Below are positions 8,044 to 16,943 of a DNA stretch of 64,000 bases, in pieces. Location: the NCBI RefSeq assembly GCF_008806385.1, contig NZ_VZZK01000005.1, positions 170,835-234,834 of the forward strand, read 5' to 3'. Under the pieces are notes generated by a model. The model was not told where the DNA came from. It did not search any database and saw only the letters and a program-made list of their open reading frames with translations. This DNA comes from Methylobacterium soli. GTDB taxonomy: Bacteria; Pseudomonadota; Alphaproteobacteria; Rhizobiales; Beijerinckiaceae. Position 1 is the stretch's first letter. Every line of letters starts with the position of its first letter. The position numbers and the translations under genes are program-made.

Positions 8044-10107
8044 ATGAGCGAGGCCGCCGCAGCGCCCGTCCCGAATCCGGTCCCGGGGCCCGGCTCCCCT
8101 GCCCGCCTCGATCGCTGGCTCGACCGGATCGAGGCCGTCGTGCCGAGGCCCGCCGCCTGGGCCTTCGCCCTCCGCATCTGGCTCGCCATGATGCTGGCGC
8201 TCTACGCGGCGTTCTGGCTCCAGCTCGAGAGCGCCTCCTCCGCGGCCGTCTGCGTGGCGATCCTGGCGCAGCCGAAGCGCGGTCAGGCCCTCTCCAAGGC
8301 GCTCTATCGCTTCCTCGGCACGCTGCTCGGCGGTGCGGTGGCGATCCTGCTGATCGCGGCCTTCGGGCAGGACCGGGTGCTGCTCCTCGTGAGCTTCACG
8401 ACCTGGCTGAGCCTCTGCGTCTTCGTGGCGAACTTCCTTCAGGACACGCGGGCCTACGGGGCCATGCTGTCCGGCTACACGGTGGCGATCATCGCCATCG
8501 CCAATATCGACACGCCGCAGGCCGCCTTCGAATCGACGGTCTCGCGGGTCGCCGCCATCGCGCTCGGCATCGTGGCGATCACCTTCATCAACGACGCGCT
8601 GGCCTCCCCGAGCACGTGGCGCTCGCTCCGCGCCACGCTGATCGAGGTTCTGACCTCCACCAAGGCGTTCGCGCGCGACTGCATCACCCGGGGCGATCCC
8701 GGACCGGAGCGGGCGCTCGCCCAGATCCGCCGGATCGCGCCGATGCGGGCGGATGCCAGCGCGATCGCCGGGGAGCTCGATGACGGGCCCCAGCGGGCGG
8801 CGGGCGCCCGCAGCGCCGTGGCGGCCCTCTACGCGCTCGCGGCGGCCGGCCGCACCTTCGCGCTGGCCGTGGAGCGCCTGGAGCGGCCGAGCCCGGCGGT
8901 GGCGGAGGCCCGCGCGCTCTGCGAGCGCCTCACCGCGGAGGATGGCCCCGGCCCCGGCAGCGCCGACCTGTCCGCAGCCCATGCCCGCCTGCGCGACCTG
9001 CTGCTCGGCGCCGTGCGGCGGGACGCGCCCGATCTCGGCGAGGTGGTGGCGCTGCAGCGCGCCCTCGACCTCGTCATCGCCCTCACCTACGCGCAGGATG
9101 GGCTCGCGGCCGTCTCGGAGGGGCACCGGCCGCTGCGCGACGTCGCGCTGCCGACGCATCGCGACTTCCCGGTGGCCCTGCGGGCGGCCCTGCGGATCGC
9201 CCTCGCCTTCGGGCTCAGCTGCGGGTTCTTCATCGCCGCCGGCTGGCCCGCCACGTCCTTCGCTCTCGTGCAGGTGGCCGCCACCGGCGCGCTCTCCGCG
9301 CTCAATCCGGACCCGCGGAAATTCGCCAACGGCGTGCTGATCGGCATGAGCCTCGCCACGCTGAGCGCCGGATTCGTCCTGTTCATCGTGCTGGCGGGCG
9401 GGCAGGGCTTCCCGCTGCTCGCCATCGCGATGGCGCCGACCATCATGCTGGCCTGTTTCCTTAGCCTGAACCCGCCGACCTTCGGGCTCGGCTTCATCCT
9501 GCTGGTGTTCTTCCCCGTCCTGCTCGCGCCCTCGAACCCGCAGATCTACAATTTGCAGACCTTCCTGCAGAATGGGCTCCTGGTCGTGGTCGCGGCCGTG
9601 ATCCTGTCGCTCACCGTCCGCTTCGTGCTGCCGGTCTCGCCGGAGCAGGCTCGCGCCTTCGCGTTCGATTCGGCCCACTGGGACGTGCGGGAGGCCCTCC
9701 TGGGCGAGGGCGGCGACGCCACCACCCGCACCAGCCTCAACAGCGACCGGGTGGCCCAGTACGCGCAGTGGAATACCGGGCCCGAGCCGGTGCGGCGGCG
9801 CCGCCTCGGCCTCGCCTTCGCGATCGCGCATCTCGAGGCCGCCGCGGCCCGGGCCCACGCGCAGTTGCGGGACCTGTGGTCGGTCCCGGACCTGCGCGAA
9901 TCCTCCGTGCGCGCCCGCGCGGTCCTGGCCGCGGGCCCGGCCTCGGCGATCCCCGACGCGACCCGCGCCCTTCTGGCGGCGGCACGCGGTGCGGACTCGG
10001 ACACGACCTTGCGCTGCGCGCGCGCGGCGAGCGATCTGGTCGCGGCCTGGCGCGTGATGGACAGACACCGGCGCTTCCTGCACCGCCTCCAGATCCCGAG
10101 CCTGTGA
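8044..10107 (+). CDS. FUSC-family efflux protein (AaeB-like)
   Basis: A 687-residue inner-membrane protein of the fusaric-acid-resistance / aromatic-acid-exporter family. Two membrane blocks of about five or six segments each (residues about 35-195 and 375-525) flank soluble domains, the internal duplication expected of FUSC. PKRGQALSKALYRFLGTLLGG near residue 78 is the family's signature loop. The neighbours encode a DUF1656 protein and a HlyD-type adaptor, reproducing the three-part layout of AaeX-AaeA-AaeB-like p-hydroxybenzoate efflux. The substrate is probably an aromatic or other weak acid (inference). No outer-membrane channel gene is adjacent. Confidence 0.9.
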   Translation: MSEAAAAPVPNPVPGPGSPARLDRWLDRIEAVVPRPAAWAFALRIWLAMMLALYAAFWLQLESASSAAVCVAILAQPKRGQALSKALYRFLGTLLGGAVAILLIAAFGQDRVLLLVSFTTWLSLCVFVANFLQDTRAYGAMLSGYTVAIIAIANIDTPQAAFESTVSRVAAIALGIVAITFINDALASPSTWRSLRATLIEVLTSTKAFARDCITRGDPGPERALAQIRRIAPMRADASAIAGELDDGPQRAAGARSAVAALYALAAAGRTFALAVERLERPSPAVAEARALCERLTAEDGPGPGSADLSAAHARLRDLLLGAVRRDAPDLGEVVALQRALDLVIALTYAQDGLAAVSEGHRPLRDVALPTHRDFPVALRAALRIALAFGLSCGFFIAAGWPATSFALVQVAATGALSALNPDPRKFANGVLIGMSLATLSAGFVLFIVLAGGQGFPLLAIAMAPTIMLACFLSLNPPTFGLGFILLVFFPVLLAPSNPQIYNLQTFLQNGLLVVVAAVILSLTVRFVLPVSPEQARAFAFDSAHWDVREALLGEGGDATTRTSLNSDRVAQYAQWNTGPEPVRRRRLGLAFAIAHLEAAAARAHAQLRDLWSVPDLRESSVRARAVLAAGPASAIPDATRALLAAARGADSDTTLRCARAASDLVAAWRVMDRHRRFLHRLQIPSL

Positions 10108-10111
10108 GTCG

Positions 10112-10306
10112 ATGCGCCACGAACTCGATATCGGCGGTGTCCTGTTCTCGCCCTTCGTCGCCTACGCGGGGATTGCGTTCCTGATCATGATCGTCCTGCG
10201 CTTCGGCTTCGCCCGGATCCGGTTCAGCCGCTACGTCGCGAACCCGCCGCTCGCCGAGGCGGGGATCTATGTCTGCATCCTCGCCCTCCTGGTGGCCTTC
10301 CTCTGA
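10112..10306 (+). CDS. DUF1656 small membrane protein (AaeX-like)
   Basis: A 64-residue protein with two transmembrane segments (about residues 12-32 and 47-63). The opening MRHELDIGGVLFSPFV is the DUF1656 signature. Such proteins accompany FUSC and HlyD partners in aromatic-acid efflux loci; their role in the complex is not settled. It starts 4 bp after the FUSC stop, and its own stop overlaps the HlyD start (TGATG), so all three are translationally linked. Confidence 0.9.
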   Translation: MRHELDIGGVLFSPFVAYAGIAFLIMIVLRFGFARIRFSRYVANPPLAEAGIYVCILALLVAFL

Positions 10307-11430
10307 TGTCCGACGCCAAGATCGACAGCCGCCAGACGGCTCCGAACGCCGCGCGCGAGAGCGGCCGGACGCCGCCGACGGGGCCCGACGCCGACACGGC
10401 CCCGCCCGCCAAGCCGGTCCCGCCCGCCAAACCGGCGGCCCTGGCGAAGGCGGATCTCGCTGATCCGCCGATGCTGCCCGGGCGTCGGCGCCTGCGGGCG
10501 GCCCGCATCCTCCGGCTCCTCGCCACCTTCGTGATCCTGGCCTGCGCGGTCGTCGCCGCGACCTTCGTCTGGAGCTACTACGTGACCGCGCCCTGGACCC
10601 GTGACGGGCGGGTTCGGGTGCAGGTGGCGAGCGTCGCGCCCCAGGTCTCGGGCCAGATCGTCGCGCTGCGCGTCACCGACAATCAGACGGTGCGCAGGGG
10701 CGACGTCCTCTACAAGATCGATCCGTTCGACTTCGAGGTCTCGATCGCCTCGGCGGAGGCGGAGCTGAAGAACCGCGAGGCCGATCTCGACGTGAAGCGC
10801 ACGCAGGCCGCCCGGCGCGAGGCGCTGACGACCCTCTCCACCTCCGTCGAGGAGAAGCAGCAATTCCTCGGCACCGCCAAGATCGCCGAGGCGGCGCTGG
10901 AGAGTGCCAAGGCGCAGCTCGCCCAGGCCAAGATCAACCTCGAGCGCACGGAGGTCCGTTCCCCGGTCAACGGCCGCGTCACCAACCTGCTCCTGCGCAA
11001 CGGCGACTACGCCACCAGGGGCAGCGTCAACATCGCGGTGATCGACACGGATTCCTTCTGGATCGACGGCTATTTCGAGGAGACCAAAATGTCCCACATC
11101 CGGGTGGGCGACACGGCCGAGGTGGCGCTGATCGGGTTCGATCCGCTGATCCGCGGCACGGTCGAGAGCATCACCCTCGGCATCAGCACCCCGAATGCCG
11201 CCCCGAGCACGCAGGGGCTGCCCGCCGTCGACCCGATCTATACCTGGGTGCGCCTCGCCCAGCGCGTGCCCGTGCGCATCCGCATCGATGAGGTGCCGGC
11301 GGGCATCACGCTGGTGGCCGGCATGACCTGCACGGTGTCGGTGGGCGAGCGGGGCGCGCATTTCCAGGATTGGCTCATGGCGATGCGCCGGCGCTTCACC
11401 GGCGCCTCCGCGCCGCCGCCGACCCAGTGA
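10306..11430 (+). CDS. HlyD/AaeA-type periplasmic adaptor of the FUSC efflux system
   Basis: A 374-residue membrane-fusion protein. A proline-rich cytoplasmic N-terminus (residues 1-60) is followed by one transmembrane helix (about 63-85), a biotinyl-lipoyl-like region (VASVAPQVSGQIVALRV, then DNQTVRRGDVLYKIDPFDF), an alpha-helical hairpin with coiled-coil character (about 145-215), and the second lipoyl half (RSPVNGRVTNLLLRNGDY). The beta-barrel part contains FWIDGYFEETKM. It would bridge the FUSC pump to an outer-membrane channel encoded elsewhere. The start ATG 10306 overlaps the preceding stop. Confidence 0.92.
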   Translation: MSDAKIDSRQTAPNAARESGRTPPTGPDADTAPPAKPVPPAKPAALAKADLADPPMLPGRRRLRAARILRLLATFVILACAVVAATFVWSYYVTAPWTRDGRVRVQVASVAPQVSGQIVALRVTDNQTVRRGDVLYKIDPFDFEVSIASAEAELKNREADLDVKRTQAARREALTTLSTSVEEKQQFLGTAKIAEAALESAKAQLAQAKINLERTEVRSPVNGRVTNLLLRNGDYATRGSVNIAVIDTDSFWIDGYFEETKMSHIRVGDTAEVALIGFDPLIRGTVESITLGISTPNAAPSTQGLPAVDPIYTWVRLAQRVPVRIRIDEVPAGITLVAGMTCTVSVGERGAHFQDWLMAMRRRFTGASAPPPTQ

Positions 11431-11961
11431 GCCGGGCCGAACCTCGGAGAAAATTTGGCATCGCAATAAAATTCGCGCAAATGCCTGGAAACACAGAGGT
11501 GCGCCGCGAAAAGCAACCGGCCGGCGCAATCGATGCAAGCTTCACTGCATTTTCAGTCTTGACGTCGTACGAATACGCTCGCAGGCTACGCATGTGCTTC
11601 GTAGGAACTGGATTTCACGAAGCGCATGGGGCTCCGAGACGATACATGCGCGCGTCTGCGGACCTGTGCAAAGCTGCAGGAGACAGGCATGACTCCACCT
11701 CAGCAGGATGCCGCGACCAGGGTCTAGGGACCGGTTCGGCCCAAGACCCAGCGGGTAGCACGCGAACAACCGGACGGAGGCGGCTCCAGGGGCGCAGAAG
11801 CGGCCAGCACGGCACGACTTCGAACACGCGACAGGCCCCATTTCAGCCGCTTCCGCCGCGGATCGCGGCGGAGCCCTGAGGCTTCCGTCGAATCTCAGGC
11901 CGGGAACCTGTCCGCCCCCTCGCATGCGCGAGCCGGGGCTTTTAGCTTGCGCGGCCGCGGC
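11431..11961. other. 531-bp intergenic region, lower GC, no convincing gene
   Basis: This is the longest gene-free stretch in the window. Base composition is visibly lower in GC than the neighbours, especially 11445-11650. Open frames on both strands (for example 11542-11925 minus) have poor third-position bias and no ribosome site. A TTGACG at 11559-11564 could be a -35 element, and a plus-strand terminator-like hairpin closes the region at 11914-11943. It may hold a noncoding transcript or a decayed gene. Confidence 0.4.
11914..11943 (+). terminator. Plus-strand terminator-like hairpin with U run
   Basis: GCCCCCTCGC (11914-11923) and GCGAG-cc-GGGGC (11928-11939) form a ten-pair stem with a 2-base bulge and ATGC loop, followed directly by TTTT (11940-11943). 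The polarity is plus, so it would end transcripts from the HlyD side or from within the intergenic region. It would not serve the opposing gatB transcript. Confidence 0.5.
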
Positions 11962-13434
11962 TTACGCGATCCCGAGTTTCGCCTTGAGCAGGGCATTGAC
12001 GGCGGCCGGATTGGCCTTGCCCCCCGTGGCCTTCATGGTCTGGCCGACGAACCAGCCGAGCAGCGTCGGCTTCTCCTTCGCCTGCGCCACCTTGTCGGGG
12101 TTCTTGGCGATGATCTCGTCCACCGCAGCCTCGATGGCTCCCGTATCCGTGACCTGCTTCATCCCGCGCGTCTCGACGATCTCGCGCGGGCTGCCGCCCT
12201 CGGTCCAGACGATCTCGAACAGGTCCTTGGCGATCTTGCCCGAGATCACGCCCTCGCCGATGAGGTCGACGACCTCCCCGAGCTGATCGGCGGAGACGGG
12301 CGTCTCCTCGATTCCCTTGCCCTCCTTGTTGAGGCGGCCGAAGAGCTCGTTGATCACCCAGTTCGCCGCGGCCTTGCCGTCGCGCCCGCGGGCCACCGCC
12401 TCGTAGTAATCGGCGGAGGCGCGCTCGGCCACGAGCACGCCCGCATCGTAGGCCGAGAGCCCGAAGGCGGAGACGAAGCGCGCCTTCTTGGCATCGGGCA
12501 ATTCCGGCAGGCCCTCGGCGAGGCGGTCCACATAGGCCTGGTCGAATTCGAGGGGCAGCAGGTCCGGGTCGGGGAAGTAGCGGTAATCATGCGCCTCTTC
12601 CTTCGAGCGCATCGAGCGGGTCTCGCCCTTGCCCGGGTCGAACAGGCGCGTCTCCTGGTCGATGGTGCCGCCATCCTCGATGATCGCGATCTGCCGGCGC
12701 GCCTCGGTCTCGATCGCCTGCCCGATGAAGCGGATCGAGTTGACGTTCTTGATCTCGCAGCGGGTGCCGAGCGGATCGCCGGGCTTGCGCACCGAGACGT
12801 TCACGTCGGCGCGCAGCGAGCCCTTCTCCATGTCGCCGTCGCAGGTGCCGAGATAGCGTAGGATCGTGCGCAGCTTGGTCACGTAGGCGCGCGCCTCCTC
12901 CGACGAGCGCAGGTCGGGCCGCGAGACGATCTCCATCAGGGCGACGCCCGAGCGATTGAGGTCGACGAAGCTCTGGGTGGGATTCTGGTCGTGCAGCGAC
13001 TTGCCGGCATCCTGCTCGAGGTGCAGGCGCTCGATCCCCACTGTGATCGACTCGCCATCGGGCAGGTCCACCAGCACCTCGCCCTCGCCGACGATCGGGT
13101 CCTTGTACTGGCTGATCTGGTAGCCCTGCGGCAGATCCGGGTAGAAGTAGTTCTTGCGGTCGAACACCGAGCGCAGGTTGATCTTGGCCTTGAGGCCGAG
13201 GCCGGTGCGGACGGCCTGGGCGACGCATTCCTCGTTGATGACGGGCAGCATGCCGGGCATCGCCGCGTCGACCAGGGAGACGTTGTCGTTCGGCTCCGCC
13301 CCGAAGGCCGTGGAGGCGCCCGAGAACAGCTTGGAGCGGCTGGTGACCTGGGCGTGGATCTCCATGCCGATCACGACCTCCCAATCGTGAAGGCCGCCCT
13401 TGATCAGCTTCTTCGGGTTCACGGGTGCGTTCAT
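11962..13434 (-). CDS. gatB: Asp/Glu-tRNA amidotransferase subunit B
   Basis: A 490-residue GatB that phosphorylates mischarged Glu-tRNA(Gln) or Asp-tRNA(Asn) and accepts ammonia from GatA. Family signatures: [13 protein letters not shown] at residues about 19-31, [15 protein letters not shown] near residue 95, and [14 protein letters not shown] near residue 280. The C-terminal YqeY-like tRNA-binding domain ends in [17 protein letters not shown] 13434 ([14 protein letters not shown]) was chosen because the frame upstream is made of a 15-bp tandem repeat. It follows gatC, gatA and a small membrane-protein gene on the same strand. Confidence 0.97.
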   Translation of the reverse strand: MNAPVNPKKLIKGGLHDWEVVIGMEIHAQVTSRSKLFSGASTAFGAEPNDNVSLVDAAMPGMLPVINEECVAQAVRTGLGLKAKINLRSVFDRKNYFYPDLPQGYQISQYKDPIVGEGEVLVDLPDGESITVGIERLHLEQDAGKSLHDQNPTQSFVDLNRSGVALMEIVSRPDLRSSEEARAYVTKLRTILRYLGTCDGDMEKGSLRADVNVSVRKPGDPLGTRCEIKNVNSIRFIGQAIETEARRQIAIIEDGGTIDQETRLFDPGKGETRSMRSKEEAHDYRYFPDPDLLPLEFDQAYVDRLAEGLPELPDAKKARFVSAFGLSAYDAGVLVAERASADYYEAVARGRDGKAAANWVINELFGRLNKEGKGIEETPVSADQLGEVVDLIGEGVISGKIAKDLFEIVWTEGGSPREIVETRGMKQVTDTGAIEAAVDEIIAKNPDKVAQAKEKPTLLGWFVGQTMKATGGKANPAAVNALLKAKLGIA

Positions 13435-13450
13435 GGTCGTCCGGGCTTGA

Positions 13451-13485
13451 ATCTGGCGGGTCTGGATCTGGCGGGTCTGGATCTG
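13451..13485. repeat. 15-bp tandem repeat in the gatB leader
   Basis: The unit ATCTGGCGGGTCTGG occurs twice in a row (13451-13465 and 13466-13480), with the first bases of a third copy after it. It lies 17 bp upstream of the gatB ATG on the minus strand. It looks like a small slipped-strand duplication; no function is evident. Confidence 0.7.
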
Positions 13486-13600
13486 AAATGGCGTCGCGGA
13501 CCGGTCCGGCCGCTTCGCCTCGCCCCGCAACGCATCCGGGACCCCGGATGGGAGCGGCCGAGCCTCTGATCCGCCAGTTACGGGGCGGCCGCCCCGCCGG

Positions 13601-13900
13601 TCAAGCGTGCGGCCTGATCAGCCGCCGGGCCGTGAAGCCCGCGATGGCCCACAGGAGCGCCCCCACCGCGCGGACGGGAAAGAAGGTCGGCAGGTCGTGC
13701 CCGATCGGGGCCGGCCAGGGCAGCCCGAGGCTGCTCAGGGCCCAGGAGGCCAGGACCGCGACGGCGAAGCCGATGATGGCCGCGATCACCACCTTGCCGA
13801 ACTGGCTCGCGGTCCATCCCAGATAGACCGAGACCAGGATCAGGATCGGGTCGAAGGCGGCCCAGATCCAGACCGTCCAGGGATAATAGGGGACGCTCAC
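13601..13900 (-). CDS. Small membrane protein translationally coupled to gatA
   Basis: A 99-residue protein with a GTG start at 13900 that overlaps the gatA stop (GTGA). Three hydrophobic segments are visible at about residues 8-30, 36-58 and 72-90. The sequence opens with an aromatic-rich [18 protein letters not shown] and ends ARRLIRPHA. Codon use matches the neighbours well. I do not recognise the family. The overlap places it in the gatCA transcript, and its position before gatB is worth noting. Confidence 0.78.
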   Translation of the reverse strand: MSVPYYPWTVWIWAAFDPILILVSVYLGWTASQFGKVVIAAIIGFAVAVLASWALSSLGLPWPAPIGHDLPTFFPVRAVGALLWAIAGFTARRLIRPHA

Positions 13901-15390
13901 GCCCACCAGGCCCCGGGCAGCTTCGTGCGCCCGGCGGCCTCCTCGATCACCTGCGCGGTGGCGAACAGGGTCTCCTCGTCGAAGGGCCGGCCGATGAGCT
14001 GCAGGCCGAGCGGCAGACCCTGCGCGTCGAGGCCGGCCGGCACGGCGATGCCGGGCAGGCCCGCCATGTTCACCGTCACGGTGAAGACGTCGTTGAGGTA
14101 CATCTCCACCGGGTCCGCGCTCGCCTTCTCGCCGATGCCGAAAGCGGAGGACGGGGTCGCGGGCGTCAGGATCGCGTCGACGCCCGCCGCGTAGGCCTGC
14201 TCGAAGTCGCGCTTGATCAGGGTTCGGATCTTCTGGGCCCGCACGTAATAGGCGTCGTAATAGCCCGCCGAGAGCACGTAGGTGCCGATCATGATGCGAC
14301 GCTTCACCTCGCGGCCGAAGCCTGCCGCGCGGGTGTTCTCGTACATGCCGGCGATGTCCTTGCCGGGCACCCGCAGGCCGTAGCGCACGCCGTCGTAGCG
14401 GGCGAGGTTCGAGGAGGCCTCGGCCGGCGCCACGATGTAGTAGGCCGGCAGCGCGTAGCGCGTGTGCGGCAGCGAGATCTCGACAATCCGGGCGCCCGCG
14501 GCCTCCAGCCACCTGGCGCCCTCGTCCCAGAGCTTCTGGATCTCGGCCGGCATGCCCTCGACCCGGTACTCCTTCGGGATCCCGATGGTCAGGCCCTTCA
14601 CGCCCCGCGAGACGGCCGCCTCGAAATCCGGGACGGGCAGGTCGGCGCAGGTGGTGTCGCGCGCATCTGGCCCCGCCATGGAGCCGAGCAGGATGGCGCA
14701 GTCGCGCACCGTGCGGGCGATCGGGCCGGCCTGGTCGAGGGAGGAGGCGAAGGCCACCGTGCCCCAGCGCGAGCAGCGCCCGTAGGTCGGCTTGATGCCG
14801 ACCGTGCCCGTGAAGGCGGCGGGCTGGCGGATCGAGCCGCCGGTGTCGGTGGCGGTGGCGCCGAGGCAGAGGCGGGCGGCGACCGCCGCCGCCGAGCCGC
14901 CGGACGAGCCGCCCGGGACGATCGGGGTTTCCGACAACGCCCCGTTCTCCCGGCGGCGCCAGGGCGAGATCACGTTGCCGTAGGCGCTGGTCTCGTTCGA
15001 GGAGCCCATGGCGAACTCGTCGAGGTTGAGCTTGCCCAGCATCACGGCGCCGTCGCGCCAGAGATTGTGGGTGACGGCCGATTCGTAATGCGGCTCGAAG
15101 CCCTCGAGGATCTTGGAGCCCGCGGTGGTGACGACGCCGTGGGTGCAGAACAGGTCCTTGATGCCGAGCGGCAGGCCCTCGAGGGGGCGCCCCTCGCCGC
15201 GCGCGATCTTGGCGTCGGAGACCTCTGCCATCGCCAGGGCGCGCTCGGGCGTCTCCAGGAGGTAGGCGTTGAGCGCCCGCGCCTTCTCGACGGCGGTGAT
15301 GTGCGCCTGCGTCAGCTCGCGGGCCGAGAAGGTCTTGGCCTTCAGGCCGTCGCGCGCCTCGGCGAGGGTGAGTTCGTTGAGTTCGGTCAC
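13897..15390 (-). CDS. gatA: Asp/Glu-tRNA amidotransferase subunit A
   Basis: A 497-residue amidase-signature enzyme releasing ammonia from glutamine for transamidation of mischarged tRNA. The Ser-cisSer-Lys triad reads as Lys78 (GIKDLF), Ser162 ([12 protein letters not shown]) and Ser186 ([10 protein letters not shown]). Length is normal. The start is GTG 15390 ([16 protein letters not shown]), with GAGGA 8 bases upstream; the frame continues upstream to 15579 through the gatC end, which is not coding in this frame. Confidence 0.97.
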   Translation of the reverse strand: MTELNELTLAEARDGLKAKTFSARELTQAHITAVEKARALNAYLLETPERALAMAEVSDAKIARGEGRPLEGLPLGIKDLFCTHGVVTTAGSKILEGFEPHYESAVTHNLWRDGAVMLGKLNLDEFAMGSSNETSAYGNVISPWRRRENGALSETPIVPGGSSGGSAAAVAARLCLGATATDTGGSIRQPAAFTGTVGIKPTYGRCSRWGTVAFASSLDQAGPIARTVRDCAILLGSMAGPDARDTTCADLPVPDFEAAVSRGVKGLTIGIPKEYRVEGMPAEIQKLWDEGARWLEAAGARIVEISLPHTRYALPAYYIVAPAEASSNLARYDGVRYGLRVPGKDIAGMYENTRAAGFGREVKRRIMIGTYVLSAGYYDAYYVRAQKIRTLIKRDFEQAYAAGVDAILTPATPSSAFGIGEKASADPVEMYLNDVFTVTVNMAGLPGIAVPAGLDAQGLPLGLQLIGRPFDEETLFATAQVIEEAAGRTKLPGAWWA

Positions 15391-15496
15391 GCTGTTCGTC
15401 CTCAGCCGCCCTGCCGCCACGCGGCGGGCCTGCCCGTCCCTGGGGAACGGGCGCGTCGCAAGATGCCGGCCCGAAGGATCCGGCCGCAGAGGGGGG

Positions 15497-15784
15497 CTAC
15501 TCGACCACCTTGGGGACGAGGAAGAAATGGTCCTCGGTCTCGGGCGCGTTGGCCACCACCTCCTCGGCGCGGCCCCCATCGGTCACGACGTCGTGGCGCT
15601 TCTTCATCGCCATCGGGGTCACGGAGGTCATCGGCTCGACATCGGCCACGTCGACCGTGCCGAGCTGCTCGACGAAGGCCAGGATCGCGTTGAGCTCGCC
15701 CTGGAGGGGGGCCACGTCCGCCTCGCTCACCGCGATGCGGGCGAGATGCGCGATGCGCCGGACTGTCTGTGCGTCGACCGACAT
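15497..15784 (-). CDS. gatC: Asp/Glu-tRNA amidotransferase subunit C
   Basis: A 95-residue GatC, the small subunit that stabilises the GatA-GatB complex. Signatures are [14 protein letters not shown] at residues about 7-20, the middle [19 protein letters not shown], and the C-terminal [20 protein letters not shown] 15784 gives the family N-terminus [12 protein letters not shown]; an ATG 12 codons upstream is less likely. First gene of the gatCA run, 106 bp ahead of gatA. Confidence 0.95.
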   Translation of the reverse strand: MSVDAQTVRRIAHLARIAVSEADVAPLQGELNAILAFVEQLGTVDVADVEPMTSVTPMAMKKRHDVVTDGGRAEEVVANAPETEDHFFLVPKVVE

Positions 15785-15888
15785 GCTGTCCTGTTCGTCC
15801 CGCGCGCTGAATGAGGTCAACCGCCGGCCCGGAGGCTCGGCGGCGGTTCGGCGCGCTATAGCATCGGCGTTCCCGCCGCCGCAACGCG

Positions 15889-16164
15889 TCAGGTGACGAC
15901 GTGGTTCGGGGTCACCGACATCTCGATGGTGATCCCGGGCCGGCTGAAGCGATGCTCGGCCTGCGCGAAGCCGAAGATCAGGATCTCGAAGGCGAGGAGC
16001 AGCATCAGCTTGTGACGCCGCGGCATCGGCGGGCGCGGTGCCTTGGCGGCCGCGATACCGACGAGGGCGGACGCCGGCACCGCGCGGCGCGGCGCGTCGC
16101 CCGGCAATGCGCCTGGAACGACGAGACGGAGATGCGGGGCTTCCCGCATGGGCGTGCTGGACAT
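15889..16164 (-). CDS. Small single-pass membrane protein, unknown function
   Basis: A 91-residue protein. A polar, proline- and arginine-rich N-terminal half (PMPRRHKLM near residue 50) precedes one hydrophobic segment ([15 protein letters not shown], about residues 53-67) and a short tail. Third-position GC bias is strong, which argues for a real gene. No clear ribosome site precedes ATG 16164. Its promoter region, shared with the divergent SUKH gene, contains a perfect TTAA-N7-TTAA box starting 23 bp upstream. No family recognised. Confidence 0.68.
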   Translation of the reverse strand: MSSTPMREAPHLRLVVPGALPGDAPRRAVPASALVGIAAAKAPRPPMPRRHKLMLLLAFEILIFGFAQAEHRFSRPGITIEMSVTPNHVVT

Positions 16165-16186
16165 GGTGAGGGCGCCCGGGACAGGG

Positions 16187-16201
16187 TTAACGAAACGTTA
16201 A
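16187..16201. promoter_or_regulatory. Perfect CtrA-type box TTAA-N7-TTAA
   Basis: TTAACGAAACGTTAA matches the alphaproteobacterial CtrA consensus TTAA-N7-TTAA exactly, and is also a dyad (TTAACG-AAA-CGTTAA). It lies between divergent genes, 23 bp from the minus-strand ATG and 98 bp from the plus-strand ATG. Such a match can arise by chance more easily in AT-rich DNA; in this GC-rich setting it stands out. Confidence 0.5.
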
Positions 16202-16238
16202 ATGCGACTATGGCTGAAACGCACCGGCCCGGACCAGA

Positions 16239-16253
16239 TTAACCTCCCGTTAG
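16239..16253. promoter_or_regulatory. Second CtrA-like box, one mismatch
   Basis: TTAACCTCCCGTTAG fits TTAA-N7-TTAA with one change in the last base. It lies 37 bp downstream of the perfect box and 46 bp before the SUKH gene start, followed by GGGTTAAC. Paired boxes are usual in CtrA-controlled promoters. Confidence 0.4.
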
Positions 16254-16298
16254 GGTTAACGGCGGGCCGGAGCGCGGCCGAGGCCCAGGAGTGACGGG

Positions 16299-16874
16299 AT
16301 GTGGGATGGGGTTTTCGCCGAGTTCCGCCGCGGCTTCGCCTCGAGCGAGGCCGAGATCGCGCGGGCCGAGGCCGAGCTCGGCTTCCGGCTGCCGGATTCC
16401 TACCGCAGCTTCTGCGAGGCCTGCGGCGCAGGGCGCACCAACGATCATTTCCGGATCGCCACCCCCCTGCCCTTCGAGCCCGCTGACCTCGTAACCCGCG
16501 CCAACCTCATCGCGCTGAGCGTGAGCGAGGCGCTCCGGGCGCTCCGGGCGAACCCGGACTTCGCCGATCAGCCGATCCGCTTCGAGATCGAGGGCGGCGA
16601 CGAGGCCATCCTCGATCGGGCCTGCTTCTTCGGCGAGGGCGAGGACGGCGCCTTCCTGTTCTGGGACGTGCAGGGCACCGGCGAGTACGACATCTGGGTG
16701 ATGGGCGCCGATCTCGAGAGCATCCGCTTCGGGGGCGAGACCCTGGTGGATTTCGTGCGGGCGACGCAGGGCGCTAAGATCCACACCATCCTGGGGCTCG
16801 CCGCCACGCCCCTGCCCTCCCGCTTCGACGGGATCGACGAGGCGACCCTGGCGCGGGCGGTCCGACCGGACTAA
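16299..16874 (+). CDS. SMI1/KNR4 (SUKH) domain protein
   Basis: A 191-residue cytoplasmic protein of the SUKH superfamily. The hallmarks are in the first 45 residues: EIARAEAELGFRLPDSYRSF, then CEACGAG, followed by acidic beta-strand segments and FLFWDVQGTGEYDIWVMG near residue 125. Many SUKH proteins are immunity partners of polymorphic toxins, but stand-alone copies with other roles exist. No toxin gene is adjacent. ATG 16299 has AGGAG 8 bases upstream. It lies beyond the CtrA-like boxes and 69 bp before ruvX. Confidence 0.83.
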   Translation: MWDGVFAEFRRGFASSEAEIARAEAELGFRLPDSYRSFCEACGAGRTNDHFRIATPLPFEPADLVTRANLIALSVSEALRALRANPDFADQPIRFEIEGGDEAILDRACFFGEGEDGAFLFWDVQGTGEYDIWVMGADLESIRFGGETLVDFVRATQGAKIHTILGLAATPLPSRFDGIDEATLARAVRPD

Positions 16875-16943
16875 AGACCGGGCCCGGCGGCGTGAGGATC
16901 GGCAGATGGGTTCGAGGACAGCGCGCGACGGGCGGTCCCGCCC

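Noticed and set aside
11542..11925. A 127-codon minus-strand frame in the long gene-free region
   Set aside because: Poor third-position bias, no ribosome site and no domain. Treated as noncoding or decayed DNA.
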